Assembly: GCA_965227905.1 (NCBI GenBank)
Contig: OZ245780.1
Coordinates: forward strand, 2,418,001 to 2,482,000
Source: CBDDHT01 sp965227905
Lineage (GTDB): Bacteria > Pseudomonadota > Alphaproteobacteria > Rhizobiales > Methyloligellaceae
Length of the DNA stretch: 64,000 nucleotides
Direction of reading: 5' to 3'
Shown: positions 1 through 8,353 of the stretch, piece after piece
Layout: every line of letters starts with the position of its first letter
How positions within the stretch are numbered: the first letter of the stretch is position 1
Program-made: the position numbers and the translations under genes
Notes under the pieces: generated by a model
What the model was told of the DNA's origin: nothing
What the model saw: the letters and a program-made list of their open reading frames with translations, nothing else
Databases searched by the model: none

Positions 1-1
1 G

Positions 2-682
2 CTCGCGATCGGCATGATCGGCGTGCTGGCGGCGCGGAAGCTGGACCGGCTTGTGGCCTTTTCCATCGTGGGCTCGATGGGGATGGTCATGGTGGCGCTT
101 TCCTTCTTCAACCCGGCGGGGATTGCGGCGGCGCTCTATTACATCGTGCACTCGACGTTTGCGGGCGCGGTGCTGTTCCTGATTTCCGATCTCGTCCGAA
201 CAGGGCGGGGGAATGTCCACCTCACCTCACAGCCGCCGATGGCGGGCACGGCTCTCACGGCGGGCATGTTCTTCTTGGGCGCCATCGGCATGGCAGGCCT
301 GCCGCCCTTGTCTGGGTTTCTCGGCAAGCTTCTGGTGCTGGAGGCCGCGTTCGACTCGGAGCTGGTGGTCTGGGTCTGGGCCATCATTCTGTCGTCGAGC
401 CTGATCAGTATCGTCGGCTTCGCTCGCGCGGGCGGCGTCCTGTTCTGGAAGGCGCACAGCATTGAGGCCGCCGAATCGGAAGAAGAACCGAGACGCCCAA
501 CCACGCTGGCCTACGCCGCTGTCGGAGGGTTGTTCGTGTTTCTGATCGCGCACACCGTCTTCGCCGGACAGGTGCATCGCTATACCACGGCGATCGCCGC
601 CGAACTCTTCGCCCCGGACGCCTATATCTCGACCGTGCTTGACACGCCGGGCAAGCTCGGCGCGCCGAAGGAGGGCTACTGA
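2..682 (+). CDS. mrpD: Na+/H+ (or K+/H+) antiporter subunit D, C-terminal part
   Basis: This is the 3' end of a gene that begins before the window; the frame is open from base 2. The visible part of about 226 residues is highly hydrophobic with several membrane spans. It carries the signature of the proton-translocating subunit family shared with NuoM/NuoN, including the stretch ALYYIVHSTFAGAVLF and GMAGLPPLSGFLGK. MrpD is one of the two large proton-pumping subunits of the multi-subunit Mrp/Mnh/Pha cation/proton antiporter in the inner membrane. The next three genes are the small subunits E, F and G in the standard order and nearly touching, so this is one operon. Whether the complex exports sodium or potassium (rhizobial Pha) cannot be told from this fragment. 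Confidence 0.93.
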   Translation, partial: LAIGMIGVLAARKLDRLVAFSIVGSMGMVMVALSFFNPAGIAAALYYIVHSTFAGAVLFLISDLVRTGRGNVHLTSQPPMAGTALTAGMFFLGAIGMAGLPPLSGFLGKLLVLEAAFDSELVVWVWAIILSSSLISIVGFARAGGVLFWKAHSIEAAESEEEPRRPTTLAYAAVGGLFVFLIAHTVFAGQVHRYTTAIAAELFAPDAYISTVLDTPGKLGAPKEGY

Positions 683-683
683 C

Positions 684-1184
684 ATGATGCGCGCCTATCG
701 CTGGCTGCTGCCGCACCCGCTGCTGACGCTCATCCTCGCCGTCGTCTGGATGCTGTTACAGAATGACGTGACGGCCGGTATCGTGGTGTTCGGCGTAATC
801 CTCGGTATCATCATCCCCTGGATGACCTCGATCTGGTGGCCCGATACGCCACAGGGCTTCCGGCTGGGCAAGATGATCGGCTACAGCTTTGTCGTGATTT
901 GGGACATTATGGTCGCGAACGTGCAGGTCGCCTGGATCGTACTCACTATCCCGAACGCCAAATTGAAACCCGCATGGATCGTCGTGCCGCTCGAACTGAT
1001 ACAGCCCGAGGCGATCACGGTGCTGGCAGGCACGATCACCCTGACGCCCGGAACCGTTTCCGCCGACCTTTCGGACGAAGGCCACAGCCTCTTGGTCCAC
1101 GTTCTGCATACGGACGACCCCGACGGCGTGCGGGACGAGATCAAGTCCCGCTATGAGCGCCGCCTATTGGAGATCTTTTCATGA
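684..1184 (+). CDS. mrpE: Cation/proton antiporter subunit E
   Basis: A 166-residue MnhE/PhaE-type subunit of the Mrp antiporter. I start it at the ATG at 684, two bases after the mrpD stop; the frame is open further upstream but that part overlaps mrpD. The N-terminal half has two close membrane segments (about residues 8-24 and 27-45) and a third near 70-95. It then has the typical soluble tail with AGTITLTPGTVSADL, a motif conserved across MrpE proteins. The tail ends in a small alpha/beta domain rich in acidic residues. The stop overlaps the mrpF start (ATGA), which suggests translational coupling. Confidence 0.93.
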   Translation: MMRAYRWLLPHPLLTLILAVVWMLLQNDVTAGIVVFGVILGIIIPWMTSIWWPDTPQGFRLGKMIGYSFVVIWDIMVANVQVAWIVLTIPNAKLKPAWIVVPLELIQPEAITVLAGTITLTPGTVSADLSDEGHSLLVHVLHTDDPDGVRDEIKSRYERRLLEIFS

Positions 1185-1468
1185 CTTTTGCTTCGGGACT
1201 GCTGGATATCGCATTGGTCGTCGCCTATATCGCCCTCGCCCTTGGCCTGCTTCTGTCGATGGTGCGGCTCGTGATGGGGCCCACATCCGGGGATCGCATC
1301 CTTGCCCTCGATACGATGGTCATCAATGTGCTCGGTCTGGTCTTGGTTCTCGGCATCCATCAGGGGGTCGCGGTCTATTTCGAAGTGTCGTTGCTCATTG
1401 CTATGCTCGGTTTCGTATCCACCGTCGCGCTTGCGCGTTTTATTCTTAGGGGAGACATCATCGAATGA
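1181..1468 (+). CDS. mrpF: Cation/proton antiporter subunit F
   Basis: A 95-residue, three-helix membrane protein of the MrpF/MnhF/PhaF family, a structural subunit of the antiporter. The motif GPTSGDRILALDTM in the loop after the first helix is diagnostic. It overlaps the end of mrpE by four bases and the start of mrpG by four bases, so E, F and G are translated from one transcript. Its size is normal for the family (about 90-95 residues). Confidence 0.93.
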   Translation: MTFASGLLDIALVVAYIALALGLLLSMVRLVMGPTSGDRILALDTMVINVLGLVLVLGIHQGVAVYFEVSLLIAMLGFVSTVALARFILRGDIIE

Positions 1469-1854
1469 CGGCCGAGCTCATCGCAACCTACGCGGCCGCT
1501 GTTTCGCTGCTCATCGGCGCCGGTTTCGTGCTTGTTGGCGCCATCGGCTTGCTGAAATTCAACGATCCGATGGCGCGTCTGCATGCGCCAACAAAAGTCG
1601 GCACACTCGGTATCGGCATGCTGCTTGTGGCGTCAATGCTGGCGGCGTTGGTGTCGGGCAAACCTTCGATCCATGAGCTTCTGATCCTGGCGTTTCTGTT
1701 CGTGACCGCGCCAGTCTCCGCGCATTTCATCGCAAAGGTCATCATTCATCAACGCGACTGCGAGACGCCGCCTTCGCCGCCACGCGACGATACTTGGTCG
1801 ACACTGAGCTCGCCAGATGCGGATCCGCGCGATCAGGCGCAGGCTTCGAAGTGA
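1465..1854 (+). CDS. mrpG: Cation/proton antiporter subunit G
   Basis: A 129-residue MnhG/PhaG-type subunit with three membrane spans (about residues 8-30, 45-64 and 70-92). The conserved motif GLLKFNDPMARLHAPTKVGT follows the first span. The C-terminal 35 residues are hydrophilic, proline- and aspartate-rich and variable in the family. It is the last gene of the mrp operon; the next 650 bases hold no convincing gene. No obvious hairpin terminator follows. Confidence 0.92.
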   Translation: MTAELIATYAAAVSLLIGAGFVLVGAIGLLKFNDPMARLHAPTKVGTLGIGMLLVASMLAALVSGKPSIHELLILAFLFVTAPVSAHFIAKVIIHQRDCETPPSPPRDDTWSTLSSPDADPRDQAQASK

Positions 1855-2507
1855 AGTGCGCTCATCGCTCAGACAGAATTCTGCGTGCGTCCACTCTGTT
1901 CCAACCCATTGGCTGCTTTGCGAGCCCGGCGTCCACAATGCCGTCGCATTCGTTCGTTGCGGCTATCGTCATCGTGATCCGGAAGGCGTTCTAGCGCGGG
2001 GCTGGCCGACGGGGAGCATGGCTTTCTGGGCAACTGTCTTGCTCGGTGCCAATCCGCTCGTTTACGGCCTCTAAGTCGTGACGTGATCTTCGCCCAAAAT
2101 GGATAGTTAGTTTCAAGACGCGCTGTCCTTGAGTTAAAGCGTCTCATGGTCAAGGATTTGGCAAGAGTACAGAGGGGGAACACTCCAAAAAGGCGGATAT
2201 CTGGCAATTTGACTGTTAATGGCCGGCATTCGATTTCTTAAAGACCAATTATCGAACAGCAGCGATTTGCAAAGTGGAGCTCTGATCATTGAATTGCCTT
2301 TGTTCAATGATTAGGTCGGCCGCATCGAAGTCATGGATGTCGTCGCAGCAAGTCTGTCGATGAGGCTTTATCACTTTTGTGAAGTCCATTGAGCAGGGCA
2401 TCAAAAAAAATCTTGTACAGAGTCGGTGCTCGTTGAGTTAAGAGGAAAGCTCGACGAACAAGGTTTGTACATGTATTGTTGCGATGATACCTCAGGAGGT
2501 TTGAAAG
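1855..2507. other. Intergenic region upstream of mucR
   Basis: About 650 bases without a supported gene. Short open frames here lack a good ribosome site or family features. From about 2200 the composition turns AT-rich. The region holds a perfect 9-bp inverted repeat (2285-2311) and two copies of TTGTACA (about 2413-2419 and 2465-2471). It ends with an almost ideal Shine-Dalgarno AGGAGGT (2494-2500) before mucR. MucR/Ros proteins are known to regulate their own genes, so this is the likely promoter-operator area; the exact promoter is not evident. Confidence 0.5.
2285..2311. repeat. Perfect inverted repeat upstream of mucR
   Basis: ATCATTGAA and its exact reverse complement TTCAATGAT flank a 9-base spacer (2294-2302). 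It lies about 200 bases before the mucR start codon. It could be a dimer-binding operator or a small hairpin; no U-tract follows, so a terminator is unlikely. Confidence 0.5.
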
Positions 2508-2918
2508 ATGGAAGATAAAGTCGAGCAAGGAGCGCTCGTTGAGCTGACGGCGGATATTGTTTCTGCATATGTTAGTAACAATACATTGGTGCCGACAGAT
2601 TTGCCTGGAATGATCGATGATATTTACGAGGCGCTAAATAAAGCAGCGCTAAAAGCGGCTCTGCCAGTGAAAGAAGAACTGAAACCGGCGGTTTCTGTTA
2701 AAAAATCAATCACGCCGGACTATATTATTTGTCTCGAGGATGGCAAAAAATTCAAATCATTGAAGCGTCATCTACGCACGCACTATGATCTTTCGCCTGA
2801 AGAGTACCGGGATAAATGGGGTTTGCCTCATGACTACCCCATGGTCGCGCCAAATTATGCGGCTGCGCGCTCTCAGCTTGCGAAAAAGATGGGATTGGGA
2901 CAAAGACGAAAGTCCTGA
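2508..2918 (+). CDS. mucR: MucR/Ros family zinc-finger transcriptional regulator
   Basis: A 136-residue protein. The N-terminal third is the acidic oligomerisation region, residues 30-66 are a linker, and the C-terminal half is the Ros/MucR DNA-binding domain with FKSLKRHLRTHY, the EEYRDKWGLP segment and DYPMVAPNYAAARSQLAKKMGLG. Metal ligands appear to be Cys75, Asp78, His88 and His92: the second cysteine of the classic prokaryotic zinc finger is replaced by Asp, as known from some MucR homologues. MucR proteins act as H-NS-like global regulators of exopolysaccharide, motility and cell-cycle genes and favour AT-rich DNA. A near-perfect AGGAGGT ribosome site suggests high expression. In rhizobia mucR likewise lies next to divJ, as it does here. 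Confidence 0.95.
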   Translation: MEDKVEQGALVELTADIVSAYVSNNTLVPTDLPGMIDDIYEALNKAALKAALPVKEELKPAVSVKKSITPDYIICLEDGKKFKSLKRHLRTHYDLSPEEYRDKWGLPHDYPMVAPNYAAARSQLAKKMGLGQRRKS

Positions 2919-3138
2919 CCCTCACCGATCCAGAGTGATGCGTGTGTTGTGAAAGTGTTGGAAATGGCCAACATCTTCCTGCGGCAACGGAGCGATTTAC
3001 AGGATTGTGCCATTGTTCCGTGTCGATGTTTCCATCAATCACGGCCAATCGATACCGATTGTGCATAGAAAGATTGATGGACACTGAGATTCCGGAGCAA
3101 TGGGCGCTTTTTGGGGAACGGCTCAAAGTCCGATTCGG

Positions 3139-3573
3139 TCAATGAACAGTCGTTTCGGTTCCAAGCGCATCTCGGGCGTCAGACCTGATCCGCTCTACCA
3201 TTGATGCAAAACCGTTCGAGCGCTGCGGCGTCAAATGGTCGCTTAGACCCATCTGTTGAAACAGCGCATGGGCATCGGTTTCCAAGATCTCTCCCGCGCC
3301 TTTTCCGCCATAGACTGCGAGAAGGATGGCGATCAGTCCGCGCACAATATGTGCGTCACTGTCGCCAACAAAATCCAATCGCTGTGCTTCCGGATCTCCT
3401 GACACCTGCGTTGCCAGCCAGACCTGGCTGACACATCCATTCACCTTGTTTTCTGGCGTGCGCTGATGTTCGGGAAGGGGATCAAGTCCGCGTCCAAGCT
3501 CGATTACGTAGCGATAACGATCTTCCCAGTCGTCGAGGAGTTCGAAATCGGCCAAAATATCATCAAGCTTCAT
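3139..3573 (-). CDS. sufE: SufE family cysteine desulfurase sulfur acceptor
   Basis: A 144-residue SufE-like protein. I start it at the ATG at 3573 (MKLDDILADFELL), which gives the usual family length; the frame is open for 63 more codons upstream but that part has no family features. The active-site region is ENKVNGCVSQVW with Cys47 as the sulfur-accepting residue. SufE takes persulfide from a SufS-type cysteine desulfurase and passes it to the SUF scaffold for iron-sulfur cluster assembly in the cytoplasm. No suf genes lie beside it, which is common in alphaproteobacteria, where a second SufE-like gene is unlinked. Confidence 0.9.
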   Translation of the reverse strand: MKLDDILADFELLDDWEDRYRYVIELGRGLDPLPEHQRTPENKVNGCVSQVWLATQVSGDPEAQRLDFVGDSDAHIVRGLIAILLAVYGGKGAGEILETDAHALFQQMGLSDHLTPQRSNGFASMVERIRSDARDALGTETTVH

Positions 3574-3856
3574 CGCGGTTCGCTTTCTTACGCTAAAGGG
3601 ATCTCCCCCATATTTAGCGTGCTTGCGATGAATTGCCAGTCTGGAATGAAATGCGAATTGCGGCGTGATCGAAGCGATCGATAAGGGGTGCGCATCACGG
3701 ACGGAAAAGGGCAGGGGGGAAACCGTCCGCAACGCGCACCCTAGGCAGTCGGTAGCTGCCATGGAAACCGTATCAAGTCGCCGATCCGCAATTCCTGCCC
3801 AGTTGGGATCGGGCTATCTGGCACTTTGCCTTTCGTCAGTCGCTGAGTTGGCCTTC

Positions 3857-4228
3857 CTAGACCCCGGATTTTCGATCGGCGCTAAACCAGTTGGGCTGCA
3901 GATCGTCGTCCGTCAGCGTTCCGCGGGTCTCGCGTCCAAAGAGCGACTTGCGCTCATCAGGATTTGAAGCGGTCTCTTGCTCTGATGCTCCCCGAGCCTT
4001 GTCGTCGATGAAGCTCATGAGCATTTTTGCGCCAAACTGCGCTTTTTCGCTGAAACCGTAAAATGCTGTCTTGCTCTTTTCGCAGACTTCAGGATTACGG
4101 ACACAAAACGTCCTGACATCCTGTATCGCTGCTTCGGCCGTCCCGAGGATCTGTATCTGCTCGCCTTTGTTCGCCGGGAGCAGAAGGATCACCAGTGTCA
4201 GCCAGAATGCTGTCCTTATCAAAAACAT
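3857..4228 (-). CDS. DUF5330 family exported protein
   Basis: A 123-residue protein starting at the ATG at 4228. It has an N-terminal signal peptide (MFLIRTAFWLTLVILLLP, cleavage perhaps near residue 33 after AEA). A conserved core follows with DVRTFCVRNPEVCEKSK (two cysteines, probably a disulfide), then FGAKMLMSFIDD, and a hydrophilic tail with LTDDDLQPNW. This matches the DUF5330 family found in Rhizobiales, of unknown function. It is probably periplasmic. It diverges from the DivJ-like kinase across an AT-rich spacer. Confidence 0.8.
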   Translation of the reverse strand: MFLIRTAFWLTLVILLLPANKGEQIQILGTAEAAIQDVRTFCVRNPEVCEKSKTAFYGFSEKAQFGAKMLMSFIDDKARGASEQETASNPDERKSLFGRETRGTLTDDDLQPNWFSADRKSGV

Positions 4229-4298
4229 TGCGCTGCCCTTTTTTTGACTGTCCGACCAAGTCGAACCGTGAAAAGAGGCTAGCATTGAAGAAATAAAA

Positions 4299-4447
4299 AA
4301 GAGGCAATCGGCACCTCTAAATAATAATCAATATTTCAAAAAATCAATTTTTATTTTGAATTCTATTTTCTTCAATTTTTATATTTTCAAATTTTGCATA
4401 AATTTGATATGTTATTGAATCCAATTTGATTAAAATTTTATCGATTT
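4299..4447. other. AT-rich island between the DUF5330 gene and the DivJ-like kinase
   Basis: A stretch of about 130 bases made almost wholly of A and T runs, in sharp contrast to the GC-rich surroundings. It sits in a 538-base gap (4229-4766) between divergent genes and codes for nothing I can support. At its left end AGAGG (4300-4304) can pair with CCTCT (4314-4318); read on the minus strand the hairpin is followed by TTTTTT, so a weak terminator of a short minus-strand transcript is possible. The base composition fits a target of MucR, an AT-preferring regulator encoded 1.8 kb away. The remainder of the gap (4448-4766) shows no further feature. Confidence 0.6.
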
Positions 4448-4766
4448 GAAGAGGCCGTTTTCGCCGGAAATTGCTGACTTCCATTCCCTCCTGCTTAGGA
4501 GAGCGACGAGTCTCGCCTTTGATGCAAGGCTGATGTGATGCAATGCAAGTCCCGACCTGCTGATAGCGTGATGACTGACCGGCTCTTTGGAGCGGCAATT
4601 CGAAAGACTTCGTTCACCATGTCCCGAAGTAGAGTGAGACAGAGGACCTGCCGACACGAAATCGTCGGGTCGCGCGGCCCGCGTTTTAGGGTTCGTTAAA
4701 GCGGGCTCTCGATACTCTACATCAAACAGCGGGGACGGTGCATTTTCTTGTGCGCCGAAAGGTCTA

Positions 4767-6560
4767 GTGGCGTTCGTTGAGAGATTTGAGAGTCTGAACA
4801 GCCGCATCGCGTCGCTTGTCCATGAATCGGCGCGCGATGACGTTGTATCCCGCTCTCGGCATGAGTCTTTTATAGCATCGCACCTTCTCGGCGGCTGTTT
4901 GGCCTTCCTCGTCTTTCCAGTCTATGTATTGGCCGTTGGCGGGCTGGCAGTCGAGGCATTCATTGCGTTTGTGTGGCTGCTGTCACCAGTCGCAATCGCA
5001 ATTTACCTATCTTTCACAGGCCGATTGGCGATCGCCCACTTTATCTCAGCGGTGAATCTCACGGGGCTGATTACCGTCGTTGCCGCACTGACCGGTGGTC
5101 TGACGTCTTTCGTTGTCCCCTGGATGGTCATCATTCCGTTAGAGGCATCTTTATCCAACGACCGCCGGGTCATTTATGGCTCGATTGCCATTGCGTGTTC
5201 CGGGCTGTTGGCGTTGGCGATCGGCAGCTTCTGGAGCGTTCTGCCTCAGGCGCCGATCATAGATATCGATCCGACAATCCTTGCTCTGCTCGGGCTTCTC
5301 TCGGCGCTCATCTACGCTGGCGGATTGGCTGCGTCGGTCCAGCTTGTGCACAATCGTTCGTCACAGGCGATCGAGGACGGTGAGCAGCGGTATCGATTGC
5401 TTGCCGAGAATGCCAACGATCTGATTACACGCCATGACGGGGAGGGAGAGGTTGTCTTTGCTTCACCCGCCGCCCGTCGTGTTGTCGGTGAGACGCCTGC
5501 GACCCTGACTCGGACAGGGCTTGTCGACCGCATCCATCCGGCCGACCGCGCGGATTATCGCCGTGCAGTGATGAGATGTATCGCGACATGCGAACCGGAA
5601 GCGATTGAATTCCGCCTCCACCGCGACGAAACCGAAGATACGCAGGAGCGGTGGGCCGAAATGAGAATGCAGCCCATTGCCGGAAAACCTCCAACCGGTA
5701 GCGCGCAGGCTTTCGTTGCGGTCACCCGCGATATCACTGTGAGCAAGAGACAATCGATCGATCTCCTCAAGGCGCGAGACGATGCCGAAAGTGCAAACCG
5801 CGCAAAGACGCAGTTTCTCGCTACCATGAGCCACGAGTTGAGAACGCCGTTGAATGCGATTATCGGCTTCGCTGACATCTTGTCGCGTGAACTTTTTGGT
5901 GCCATCGGTGAGCAGCGATACCTGGAATATGCCGGGCTCATTCATGAAAGTGGAGAGCACCTGCTGAGCGTCGTGAACGAGATCCTCGACATGTCCAAGA
6001 TCGAGGCCGGAAAATATACCATCGAACGTGAATTCTTCGATGTCGGTCCACTCATGGAATCCTGCTGCGAGCTTCTTCAGTATGGGGCGGAGAAAAAGTC
6101 TATTGCACTGACCACCGATGTACCGGCCGGTCTTCCCCGCCTCAATGCCGACAAACGTGCTTGCAAGCAGATGCTCCTCAATTTGCTGTCCAACGCGATC
6201 AAATTCACCGAAGAGGGGGGGCACGTCCGGCTGCAAGCGCGCCGATCGGAAGATATGCTTCATCTGCGTGTGATTGATGACGGAATCGGGATTGCTCCGG
6301 AGGACCTGCCAAATCTCGGTGCGCCCTTCGTTCAAGCCGAATCGACCTATTCGAGGTCATTCGAAGGATCAGGACTTGGACTGTGTGTCGTTACGGGCCT
6401 TGCCAAGCTTCACGATGGTGACATCAAGCTGGAAAGCGAACTCGGTTCGGGCACGACAGTGACGGTGGCATTGCCAATGCCGCGATTGCCGTCCGAGCGA
6501 AGCCGTGAAGAGATCCCTGCCAATGTTGGCGCTTTTGGCGTCCGCGCATCGGTGGCGTAG
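4767..6560 (+). CDS. divJ: PAS-containing sensor histidine kinase, DivJ-like
   Basis: A 597-residue kinase starting with GTG. About six membrane spans (residues 38-195) are followed by a PAS domain (about 208-328). The kinase core has the phosphorylated His356 in MSHELRTPLNAIIGFAD, the dimerisation helix ending in ILDMSKIEAGKY, an N box LLNLLSNAIKFT, the G1 box DDGIGIAPEDL and the G2 box GSGLGL. The H-box region is of the PleC/DivJ/PdhS type that acts on the single-domain regulators DivK and PleD to control polarity and CtrA. DivJ in Caulobacter and rhizobia has the same multi-span-PAS-kinase layout, and in Sinorhizobium mucR and divJ are neighbours, as here. I infer DivJ from architecture plus gene order; another PdhS-type kinase is the alternative. 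Confidence 0.75.
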   Translation: MAFVERFESLNSRIASLVHESARDDVVSRSRHESFIASHLLGGCLAFLVFPVYVLAVGGLAVEAFIAFVWLLSPVAIAIYLSFTGRLAIAHFISAVNLTGLITVVAALTGGLTSFVVPWMVIIPLEASLSNDRRVIYGSIAIACSGLLALAIGSFWSVLPQAPIIDIDPTILALLGLLSALIYAGGLAASVQLVHNRSSQAIEDGEQRYRLLAENANDLITRHDGEGEVVFASPAARRVVGETPATLTRTGLVDRIHPADRADYRRAVMRCIATCEPEAIEFRLHRDETEDTQERWAEMRMQPIAGKPPTGSAQAFVAVTRDITVSKRQSIDLLKARDDAESANRAKTQFLATMSHELRTPLNAIIGFADILSRELFGAIGEQRYLEYAGLIHESGEHLLSVVNEILDMSKIEAGKYTIEREFFDVGPLMESCCELLQYGAEKKSIALTTDVPAGLPRLNADKRACKQMLLNLLSNAIKFTEEGGHVRLQARRSEDMLHLRVIDDGIGIAPEDLPNLGAPFVQAESTYSRSFEGSGLGLCVVTGLAKLHDGDIKLESELGSGTTVTVALPMPRLPSERSREEIPANVGAFGVRASVA

Positions 6561-6716
6561 CGTCAATTCCGAATTCCAATCGCGCGTTTAACATCTCTTC
6601 ACCATGACATTTCATAATCGCGGGAGTCGTCTGGAATCGGGCGGTATTTGTTGGATTGCGATCAAACGTCGTGCACGCAATAGCGGCGGAGCCTAACGAC
6701 GTGGATCAATCGTAGG

Positions 6717-7412
6717 ATGGTTGAGCAAAAAGTTGTGCCCGGTTCGGTGCAGCTTGCTCTTGGGAGACGACGGCAACCGGTCATGCAGGCATTGCAGGCA
6801 CGTTTGGTAGTGGGACTATTCGTCGGCCTTTCGGCTGCCATAACCTATAATGCAATCTACATGCAGAAGGGGCCTCATCCAGCGCCCTTTGCCGAAAGTG
6901 GCAATAAGCTGACGCAGAATGGCAATAGGTCACGAACGGCTCGCAATCCGCGATCGCAGCGGTCCTCTGCGCCTGTGCCGGACGCTGGTACTGTGCGAGC
7001 CGTCCAGCGAGAGTTGGCGCAGCGCGGTTATGAACCCGGACCCGTTGATGGAATTTTCGGGGTTGTGACGCGTGCGGCAGTGTTGGCTTATCAGAATGAT
7101 CAGGGGCTGGCGTTGACGGGACTTGTAACACCGGCATTGTTGCAGCGGATTGTGTTGGGTAACGGTTCCGGAGGACCAAGTCAGGTTCCCAAGGAAACCG
7201 AAGCCTTGATCAGTGCGATTCAACAGACTCTGGCAGGATTGGGATATGCACCCGGGCCGGTCGATGGAATTCAGGGCGCAGGCACACGCAAAGCCATCAA
7301 ACAGTTCGAGCGCGAGCGAGGATTGCCAGAAAAGGGCCGCGTGTCGGGCCGGCTTCTGACTGAAATCCTTCGCGTGACCGGAACGAAACTTGCTGATTTG
7401 CCTTCCGGTTGA
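6717..7412 (+). CDS. Membrane-anchored protein with two peptidoglycan-binding domains
   Basis: A 231-residue protein. A single membrane span near residues 27-45 is followed by a low-complexity, basic and polar linker (about 50-85). Two PG_binding_1 repeats follow: residues about 90-143 (VRAVQRELAQRGYEPGPVDGIFG) and about 162-215 (IQQTLAGLGYAPGPVDGIQG). These three-helix domains bind the cell wall. No catalytic domain is present. It follows the DivJ-like kinase in the same direction with a 156-base gap, and such a protein is often found at this place in Rhizobiales. Its role is unknown; anchoring something to the wall is a guess. Confidence 0.85.
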   Translation: MVEQKVVPGSVQLALGRRRQPVMQALQARLVVGLFVGLSAAITYNAIYMQKGPHPAPFAESGNKLTQNGNRSRTARNPRSQRSSAPVPDAGTVRAVQRELAQRGYEPGPVDGIFGVVTRAAVLAYQNDQGLALTGLVTPALLQRIVLGNGSGGPSQVPKETEALISAIQQTLAGLGYAPGPVDGIQGAGTRKAIKQFERERGLPEKGRVSGRLLTEILRVTGTKLADLPSG

Positions 7413-7561
7413 AGTCGGAAACAAAGCAACGCGCAATTGACACCGGTAGGGCATCGATACGCCGAGCAATTCCATCGCCTCCGAGCAGCACGCATCCGGA
7501 TGTTGGTTGTTTGCGGTAGTCTGCTAGCCCTGCGACCTCTGTCCATGGATGAGGCTTTGAA

Positions 7562-7906
7562 ATGCGCTTGAAGGCTGAGATTTGGGTGAAGGCCTACATT
7601 CGTATTTGTATGGGCCAGGATGTCCCGGCGGTAGTCGTGCGTCGCGGTCACAGCGATGCGGGTGCAATCTACCTGAAGATCAATCGCCTCGATGGAACCG
7701 CAAGTCTGTGGGGCCCGGCGCCTGCCGGCCTTGATTCCATGGAGTCCGATCGAATGTGGAGCCTCTGCCACGAAACGGATACGATCGCAGAAGCCGATGC
7801 TGATCGATACCTTGAGCGACAATTTTCTTTCGATCCGGATATTTGGATTGTCGAGGTCGAAGCGCGCAATGGTCGAAATTTCCTCGATGAAATGGTTCTC
7901 TTTTGA
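7562..7906 (+). CDS. DUF1491 family protein
   Basis: A 114-residue soluble protein of full family length. It starts at the ATG at 7562 with MRLKAEIWVKAYIRIC and contains the conserved blocks VVVRRGHSDAGAIYLKINRLDG and DPDIWIVEVEARNGRNFLDE. DUF1491 proteins are widespread in alphaproteobacteria and uncharacterised; nothing in the sequence suggests a catalytic site. It lies in the same direction as the peptidoglycan-binding gene with a 149-base gap. Confidence 0.88.
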   Translation: MRLKAEIWVKAYIRICMGQDVPAVVVRRGHSDAGAIYLKINRLDGTASLWGPAPAGLDSMESDRMWSLCHETDTIAEADADRYLERQFSFDPDIWIVEVEARNGRNFLDEMVLF

Positions 7907-8014
7907 ATTTGAACGCGTTGCCATTCGAGGCATGCCATCTCGTTTTCGGCTAACGCGTCAAAAAGATCACGCTATCGGAAAGTGTTCGGCGTTCGGACAT
8001 CTGTTAGCGGATCG

Positions 8015-8022
8015 TTAACCAT
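8015..8022 (+). promoter_or_regulatory. Candidate CtrA half-site TTAACCAT
   Basis: TTAACCAT is the conserved part of the CtrA-binding motif in rhizobia. It lies 90 bases before the start of the 67-residue gene at 8112, in an intergenic stretch. Only one half-site is seen, and an 8-base match can occur by chance; the link to CtrA is suggested because DivJ- and PleC-like kinases of the CtrA pathway are encoded nearby. Confidence 0.3.
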
Positions 8023-8111
8023 ATCACCGGCCTAATAGTCCTAACTTGGCGAAACCAAGTGCACGCGTTCAACCGGTCCACACGATTTGGCAACGGACCA
8101 GGGAGAGGACT

Positions 8112-8315
8112 ATGGCGACCATTCTCGAATTCTGCCGGCCTGAACGGGCCGAGAGCTCCGAAAAGAAGGCCGTTTCGGCCGATTGCAACACCGGCAGCGC
8201 CGAGATTGTGATTTTCCCCGGCGTCCGTATCGAACGCCGTGCAGCAGCCCCGATCGAGACGCCATTCGCGTCAACGGCCAGTCACCAGGGGCGCGGCAAG
8301 GCTCAGCGCGACTGA
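8112..8315 (+). CDS. Small conserved hypothetical protein
   Basis: A 67-residue protein starting at the ATG at 8112, preceded by GGGAGAGGA, a strong ribosome site. Its central motif EIVIFPGVRIER is one I associate with small rhizobial proteins of unknown function; the rest is polar. It has no membrane segment or signal. The frame is open upstream to 8046, but the ribosome site decides the start. A putative CtrA half-site lies 90 bases before it. Confidence 0.65.
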   Translation: MATILEFCRPERAESSEKKAVSADCNTGSAEIVIFPGVRIERRAAAPIETPFASTASHQGRGKAQRD

Positions 8316-8353
8316 CCAATAGTGGTTGTGCGAACGTGTTTGGAGTTGATGCC

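Noticed and set aside
1817..2074. 85-codon open frame after mrpG
   Set aside because: Overlaps the end of mrpG, has no ribosome site and an arginine/serine-rich random composition.
3574..3762. 63-codon N-terminal extension of SufE
   Set aside because: Translation lacks SufE features and the ATG at 3573 gives the normal family length.
5463..6335. 290-codon open frame on the minus strand
   Set aside because: Antisense to the DivJ-like kinase core.
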